Source: Eggerthella timonensis (lineage in GTDB: Bacteria > Actinomycetota > Coriobacteriia > Coriobacteriales > Eggerthellaceae). Taken from it: a DNA stretch of 64,000 bases. The first letter of the stretch is position 1. Every line of letters begins with the position of its first letter. Location of the stretch: assembly GCF_900184265.1 (NCBI RefSeq), contig NZ_FXXA01000002.1, forward strand, positions 2,342,539-2,406,538, in the 5' to 3' direction. Positions 60,130 through 64,000 of this stretch are shown here, one piece after another. Below the pieces are notes generated by a model that searched no databases, had not been told where the DNA came from, and worked only from the letters and a program-made list of their open reading frames with translations. The translations under genes were made by a program, and so were the position numbers.

Positions 60130-61809
60130 CTACGCGCTCGTCGCTTCCTCCTCGTCAAGCATCCGGCGCGCGTAGGCTATGGCATCGTCGATGTTCGCGC
60201 GGAAGTGCTCCTCGCCCACGAGGTCCACGAAGCCCGCGCGGCGCATGGTCTTCATCGGCTGCTCGTTGGCGTGCGAGAAGATGAGGTCGACGCCGTTCTC
60301 TCGGCAGTACCCGTAGAGGTTCTCGAGCGCGTTCATTCCCGTCGAATCGAGCGACGGCACGCCACGCATGCGGATGATCAGGTACTTCGTGAACTCCTTC
60401 ACCGAAATGTCGGAGATGCGGTCCGTCATGCCGAAGAACATCGGGCCGTTGATCTCGTACACGCGCACGCTCTCGGGCAGCTCGCGCAGGTGCGTGACCT
60501 CGGAGTCCTCGTCGCCGTAGTACTTCCAGCCGCGCACTTCGGTCTCCTCGCTCACCATCTTCATGAACAGGACGACCGTGATCAGCATGCCCACGCCGAT
60601 GGCTACCACCAGGTCGAACACGATGGTCAACCCGAAGGTGAGCAGCAGCGTGGCGACCGCGCCGCGCGAGGCCGTCGTGCACAGGTGGGCGAAGTTGCGC
60701 CAGCCGGACATATTGTAGGCCACGTGCAAAAGGATTGCCGCGATGGTCGGCATGGGGATGAGGGCCGCGTAGGGCATGAAGAACACCAGGACGGCGAGCA
60801 GCGCGAGCGCATGCGTCATGCCGGCGACGGGCGTGCGGCCGCCGTTCTTGACGTTCGCGGCGGTGCGCGCGATGGCGCCCGTGGCCGGGATGCCGCCGAA
60901 CAGCGCCGAGCCGATGTTTCCCACGCCCTGCGCCACCAGCTCCATGTTGCTGCGGTGGTGCGAGCTGATCATGCTGTCGGCCACGACGCAGGACAGAAGC
61001 GACTCGATGGCCGCCAGGATGGCGATGGTGATGCCGTTCGGCAGCTGATCGCGGAGGAGGTCGATGCTGAGCTGGGGAATGTGGAGCGCCGGCGGCTCGT
61101 TCGTGAGCACGTAGAGGTCGCCGATGGTGCTCACCTGCATGCCGAGGCCGCCGACCATGGCGACGCCGACGACGAGTGCGACCAGGGAACCGGGGATCCG
61201 CTTGCTCGCCTTGGGCCACGCGAAGAGGATGGCCAGGCACACCGCCCCTACGAGGAAGGCCTGCCAGTTCACCGTTCCGATGCTCTGGGCGACGGCTTGC
61301 AGCTTGTCCATGGTCTCGACGGCGGGCGCGCCGACGGGGAAGGAGAGGCCGAGGAAGTCCTTGACCTGGCCGATGACGAGGGTGATGGCGATGCCCGCCG
61401 TGAAGCCGGTGGTGATGGTGAAGGGCACGAAGCGGATGAGCGAGCCCAGCTTGAGAAGCCCCATCAGGATGAGCAGGACGCCTGCGATGACGGTCGCCGC
61501 GACGAGGCCGTCGATGCCGTCGGCGGCCACGATGCCCGCGACTATGGTAGCGAACGCGGCGGTGGGCCCCGAGATCTGCACGCGGCTGCCGCCGAGGAAG
61601 GCGATAAGGAACCCGGCGACGATGGCCGTGTAGAGACCCTGCTCGGGGTTCACGCCCGAGGCTATGGCGAGCGCGATGGAGAGGGGGAGCGCCACCACGG
61701 CCACCATGACGCCCGAGAGGACGTCCTTGGGCAGCTGTCGCTTGAGCTCCTCGGCGCTCGAATGCTTGACGATGCTGAACAGTATCGGTTTGATCTTGTC
61801 GCGTTGCAC
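60130..61809 (-). CDS. SulP-family (SLC26) anion transporter
   Basis: The 559-residue membrane protein has about 12 helices in the SulP pattern (GVMVAVVALPLSIALAIASG, LYTAIVAGFLIAFLGGSRVQ, ISGPTAAFATIVAGIVA) and a C-terminal STAS domain (about 445-545, VYEINGPMFFGMTDRISDIS, RMRGVPSLDSTGMNALENLY). Family members carry sulfate, bicarbonate or dicarboxylates. GTG 61809 begins the typical short cytoplasmic N-terminus but lacks a good ribosome binding site. It has a structured leader with a terminator-like hairpin upstream. Confidence 0.85.
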   Translation of the reverse strand: MQRDKIKPILFSIVKHSSAEELKRQLPKDVLSGVMVAVVALPLSIALAIASGVNPEQGLYTAIVAGFLIAFLGGSRVQISGPTAAFATIVAGIVAADGIDGLVAATVIAGVLLILMGLLKLGSLIRFVPFTITTGFTAGIAITLVIGQVKDFLGLSFPVGAPAVETMDKLQAVAQSIGTVNWQAFLVGAVCLAILFAWPKASKRIPGSLVALVVGVAMVGGLGMQVSTIGDLYVLTNEPPALHIPQLSIDLLRDQLPNGITIAILAAIESLLSCVVADSMISSHHRSNMELVAQGVGNIGSALFGGIPATGAIARTAANVKNGGRTPVAGMTHALALLAVLVFFMPYAALIPMPTIAAILLHVAYNMSGWRNFAHLCTTASRGAVATLLLTFGLTIVFDLVVAIGVGMLITVVLFMKMVSEETEVRGWKYYGDEDSEVTHLRELPESVRVYEINGPMFFGMTDRISDISVKEFTKYLIIRMRGVPSLDSTGMNALENLYGYCRENGVDLIFSHANEQPMKTMRRAGFVDLVGEEHFRANIDDAIAYARRMLDEEEATSA

Positions 61810-61834
61810 TGGTTTGCTCTTCTCGATTGTCCGA

Positions 61835-61896
61835 CCGCTCGGGGCGCGCGAAAAAACGTTCCGTCCAGGTAGGAAGCCCGGACGGAACGCGAGCGG
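61835..61896 (-). promoter_or_regulatory. Terminator-like nested hairpin in the sulP leader (possible attenuator)
   Basis: In the minus-strand transcript, perfect arms CGTTCCGTCC and GGACGGAACG (61880-61889 and 61857-61866) are followed directly by TTTTTT (61851-61856), an intrinsic terminator placed before the transporter start. Outer arms CCGCTCG and CGAGCGG (61890-61896 and 61835-61841) could pair around it, competing with or stabilising the terminator. Confidence 0.55.
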
Positions 61897-61937
61897 ATTC
61901 TATGCGGTTGGGTGCGGTGTTTGTCCTTACGAGGACA

Positions 61938-61968
61938 TTATACCCTCAGATAACGGGAAGGTTGCAAA
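61938..61968 (-). promoter_or_regulatory. Promoter upstream of the sulP leader
   Basis: TATAAT at 61938-61943 (minus strand) with TTGCAA at 61963-61968, spacer 19 bases. Transcription would start about 35-40 bases before the hairpin at 61857-61889. The rest of the gap to 62178 shows only the promoter side of the next gene. Confidence 0.5.
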
Positions 61969-62178
61969 ATGGGCAGAAACCTGCGCGTTCGGCTACCTTC
62001 GAGCTCGGATGCGGCCGGATGCCGCTCGTTGCGAATACGACCTTTGCGTAGCGGTACGGTCTTGCTTCGCGCCGCAGCCTCGTTTCGTGCAGCATCTCGA
62101 GCATCGCAGGCTCGGGATGCGCGATACTGGACAGGTGGGGAAGTCGCCGGTTTCAAGTAGGAAGGATCGAAGATACCG

Positions 62179-63051
62179 ATGCTGATGCTGAAAAACGATG
62201 CGCTGTCGGTTCGCGTCTCGAGCGAGGGCGCCGAGCTGCAGAGCGTCGTGCGCGATGGCGTCGAGCGGATGTGGTCGGGCGACCCTGCGGTGTGGGGTCG
62301 TCGGGCACCGCTGCTGTTCCCGCTGATCGGGCGCTTGCGGGATGGCTGGTACGCGAACGGCGGCGAGCGCGTGGACGCGCCGATGCACGGATTCTGCCGC
62401 GATAGGCTGTTCGTCGCCGAGCTGGTTTCGAGTACGCAGGCGCGCTTCGAGACGGCTTCGGACGACGGGACGCGGGCCGTCTACCCCTTCGACTTCCGCC
62501 TGCGCGTGGACTTCTCGCTCGAGGGTGCGACCATCGTGAAGACGCATACCGTGGAGAACGCGGGCGACGTTCCGATGCCGTTCGAACTGGGCGGCCACGA
62601 GGCGTACGCGACGCGCCTGCTGCCCGGCGAGAGCATGGCCGACTATTTCGTGCGCTTCGAAGGCGTCGATGCGATCGAGATGTTCGGGCTGGACGAAGCG
62701 GGCATCCTCACGCTGCCGAAGATCGAGGTGCCGCTCGAGGACGGCCGCCTGACGAAGACGCCCGAGCAGCTGGGCATCGACACCGTGGTGCTGGAGAACG
62801 TCCCGGGGAGCGCGGTCGCGCTAGCGAGCGGCACGAACGGCTACGAGGTCACGGTGGAGTTCCGGGACTTCCCCTACCTGGGCATATGGACGAAGGCGGG
62901 TCAGGCCGATGCCCGCTACCTGTGCCTCGAGCCGTGGTCGGCGCTGCCCGATGCGCATTTCTCGCCGCGCGAGCTGGCCGAGAAGCCCGGCGTGCGCGTG
63001 CTCGCGCCGGGGGAGCGTACGACGCTGACGTACCGGATGACGTTTCGCTAG
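62179..63051 (+). CDS. Aldose 1-epimerase family protein (LacX-like)
   Basis: The 290-residue protein has the galactose-mutarotase beta-sandwich motifs: EGAELQSVVRDGVERMWSGD, GRRAPLLFPLIGRLRDGWY, MHGFCRDRLF (the active-site histidine region), ELGGHEAYATRLLPGE and CLEPWSALPDAHFSPRELAE near the C-terminus. LacX-type members interconvert anomers of unidentified sugars or hexose phosphates. The ribosome binding site AGGAAGG is rather far (13 bases) from ATG 62179; ATG 62185 in frame is an alternative. Confidence 0.85.
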   Translation: MLMLKNDALSVRVSSEGAELQSVVRDGVERMWSGDPAVWGRRAPLLFPLIGRLRDGWYANGGERVDAPMHGFCRDRLFVAELVSSTQARFETASDDGTRAVYPFDFRLRVDFSLEGATIVKTHTVENAGDVPMPFELGGHEAYATRLLPGESMADYFVRFEGVDAIEMFGLDEAGILTLPKIEVPLEDGRLTKTPEQLGIDTVVLENVPGSAVALASGTNGYEVTVEFRDFPYLGIWTKAGQADARYLCLEPWSALPDAHFSPRELAEKPGVRVLAPGERTTLTYRMTFR

Positions 63052-63061
63052 GAACGATGCC

Positions 63062-63089
63062 CGTTGAGGGCCCCGGAGGGCCCTCAACG
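63062..63089. terminator. Bidirectional terminator hairpin
   Basis: Perfect 12-base arms CGTTGAGGGCCC (63062-63073) and GGGCCCTCAACG (63078-63089) with loop CGGA, between the convergent epimerase and flavoprotein genes. Confidence 0.7.
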
Positions 63090-63111
63090 AGGAGGGAGGG
63101 GGAACGGAGCG

Positions 63112-64000
63112 TTATGCGCCGAGCGTATCCACGGGCTCGTCGAGCATACCGAGAGCCGAGCGGGCCGACAGCACGCCGAACGTCCATGCGCGGCCGTGGG
63201 AGCCGCCGGTGATGAACAGGGGATAGTCGTCGCCGTAGTAGGAACCGGACGCGTTTCCTGCGGCGTAGAGGCCGCCCAAGGGCTTGTTGGACTCGTCGAG
63301 CACCTCGAGCTTCTCGTTGATGGCGAGGCCCCCGCACGTGGAGAGGACGCTGGGCATGCGCTTGATGGCGTAGAAGGGCGCTTCCTTGATGCCGTTGTAG
63401 GTCATGAACGTGCCGTCGACGCCGAAGTCCTCGTCGTAGCCCGCGTCCACCAGCTCGTTGTAGCGAGCTACCGTGGCCACGAGGTTCTCCTTGTCGATGC
63501 CGCACTTCTCCGCGAGTTCCTCGATGCTGTCCGCCTCGACGATGGCGCCGCGCTCCAAGGCCGACTTCCAGTCGTTGACCGGATCCGCCGTGCCGCGGCT
63601 GTGGCTGTTGGGATGCTTGTAGTCTCCCTGAGGAGCGTGCTGATCCCAATTCTTGTCGATGATCTGGAACGCGGTCATCTCGGGTTGGTAGCGGACTTGG
63701 GTCACATGGCTTTGATAGCCGAGGTTCTCGTTTCCGAAGCGCTCGCCGTTCAGGTTCACCCGAAGCCAGGGGATGCCGGAATAGGGGGCGTTTCCTTCAG
63801 GCATCCAGGTGGGATCGAAGTGCATCATCATGGTATGGGGAGCGGGATCGATGGAGGCGCCTGCCCACATGCCCATCTTCTGGCCGTCGCCCGTGTTGCA
63901 CGGCGCGCCGTGCATGCTTTGCACGCCGAGCATGAGGGGGCAATAGGCTTCGAGCATCTCCTTGTCGTCGGACGTGTCACCCGTGCATAGGATGACGCCC
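63112..64000 (-). CDS. FAD-dependent fumarate-reductase-like oxidoreductase, C-terminal part (5' end beyond window)
   Basis: The frame is open to the window edge; about 296 residues are visible. Motifs of the fumarate/urocanate reductase flavoprotein superfamily include GVILCTGD at the edge, PWLRVNLNGERFGNENLGYQ (active-site arginine region), FYAIKRMPSVLSTCGGLAIN, GGLYAAGNASGSYYGDDYPL and a terminal GRAWTFGVLSARSALG. Coriobacteria encode dozens of these, often secreted, each reducing a different organic acceptor in anaerobic respiration. Signal peptide and cofactor domains lie outside the window, so the substrate is unknown. Confidence 0.85.
   Translation of the reverse strand, partial: GVILCTGDTSDDKEMLEAYCPLMLGVQSMHGAPCNTGDGQKMGMWAGASIDPAPHTMMMHFDPTWMPEGNAPYSGIPWLRVNLNGERFGNENLGYQSHVTQVRYQPEMTAFQIIDKNWDQHAPQGDYKHPNSHSRGTADPVNDWKSALERGAIVEADSIEELAEKCGIDKENLVATVARYNELVDAGYDEDFGVDGTFMTYNGIKEAPFYAIKRMPSVLSTCGGLAINEKLEVLDESNKPLGGLYAAGNASGSYYGDDYPLFITGGSHGRAWTFGVLSARSALGMLDEPVDTLGA

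Overview
The window is high-GC (roughly two thirds G+C) bacterial DNA with tightly packed genes, many 4- or 8-base overlaps and strong purine-rich ribosome binding sites. The gene set points to the actinobacterial class Coriobacteriia, most likely an Eggerthellaceae gut anaerobe related to Eggerthella or Gordonibacter: secreted molybdopterin and flavin oxidoreductases, paired YhgE/Pip proteins, a TIGR00300 ornithine cyclodeaminase, a DUF3516-type helicase and a BspA/Flg_new surface protein. This is judged from protein content alone; no rRNA, tRNA or CRISPR array was seen.

Layout. 1-1705 holds two sulfite-oxidase-like molybdoenzyme genes, the first cut by the window edge and the second split between two overlapping frames. 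1749-3268 is a MerR regulator and a decayed short-chain dehydrogenase. 3399-7619 has ornithine cyclodeaminase and a Ski2-like helicase. 7905-11832 is a two-gene unit joining a solute-binding lipoprotein to a giant Cache-Cache-MscS channel. 12072-15787 is an ECF sigma factor with an ABC exporter operon. 15788-16840 is a 1-kb gene-poor stretch of decayed insertion elements. 16841-20666 carries an epimerase, isocitrate dehydrogenase and a FAD-Rieske oxidoreductase. 20807-27438 is a Pip-Pip-ABC exporter cluster. 27734-28690 is a DUF559-type nuclease gene. 28868-30536 is an SOS-type Y-polymerase/YolD-like pair. 30597-34454 holds a UvrA-like ATPase, a TetR regulator and an acetyltransferase. 34728-37436 has a VanZ-RDD protein and an HTH-aminotransferase fusion. 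37437-38670 holds a truncated nuclease paralog among repeats. 38671-47224 is a six-gene cell-surface operon behind its own two-component system. 47290-55107 holds a giant c-di-GMP protein and Tex. 55149-64000 contains small regulators, an acetyltransferase, an ArsC/Spx-like protein, class III fructose bisphosphatase, a second nuclease-like protein, a SulP transporter with a structured leader, an aldose epimerase and the 3' end of a flavin reductase.

The strongest leads for new biology are: (i) the binding lipoprotein plus Cache-MscS channel; (ii) the two-component-linked surface operon, which has two paralogous membrane-anchored proteins, a secreted subunit and an OmpR-type direct repeat at its promoter; (iii) the XRE-aminotransferase fusion with clustered GTTCAA operators and an internal translation start; (iv) the DUF559 nuclease whose upstream array of short repeats is shared by its truncated paralog; and (v) a terminator-like hairpin inside the leader of the SulP gene. 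Intergenic regions also hold several short inverted-repeat elements of at least five unrelated sequence types.
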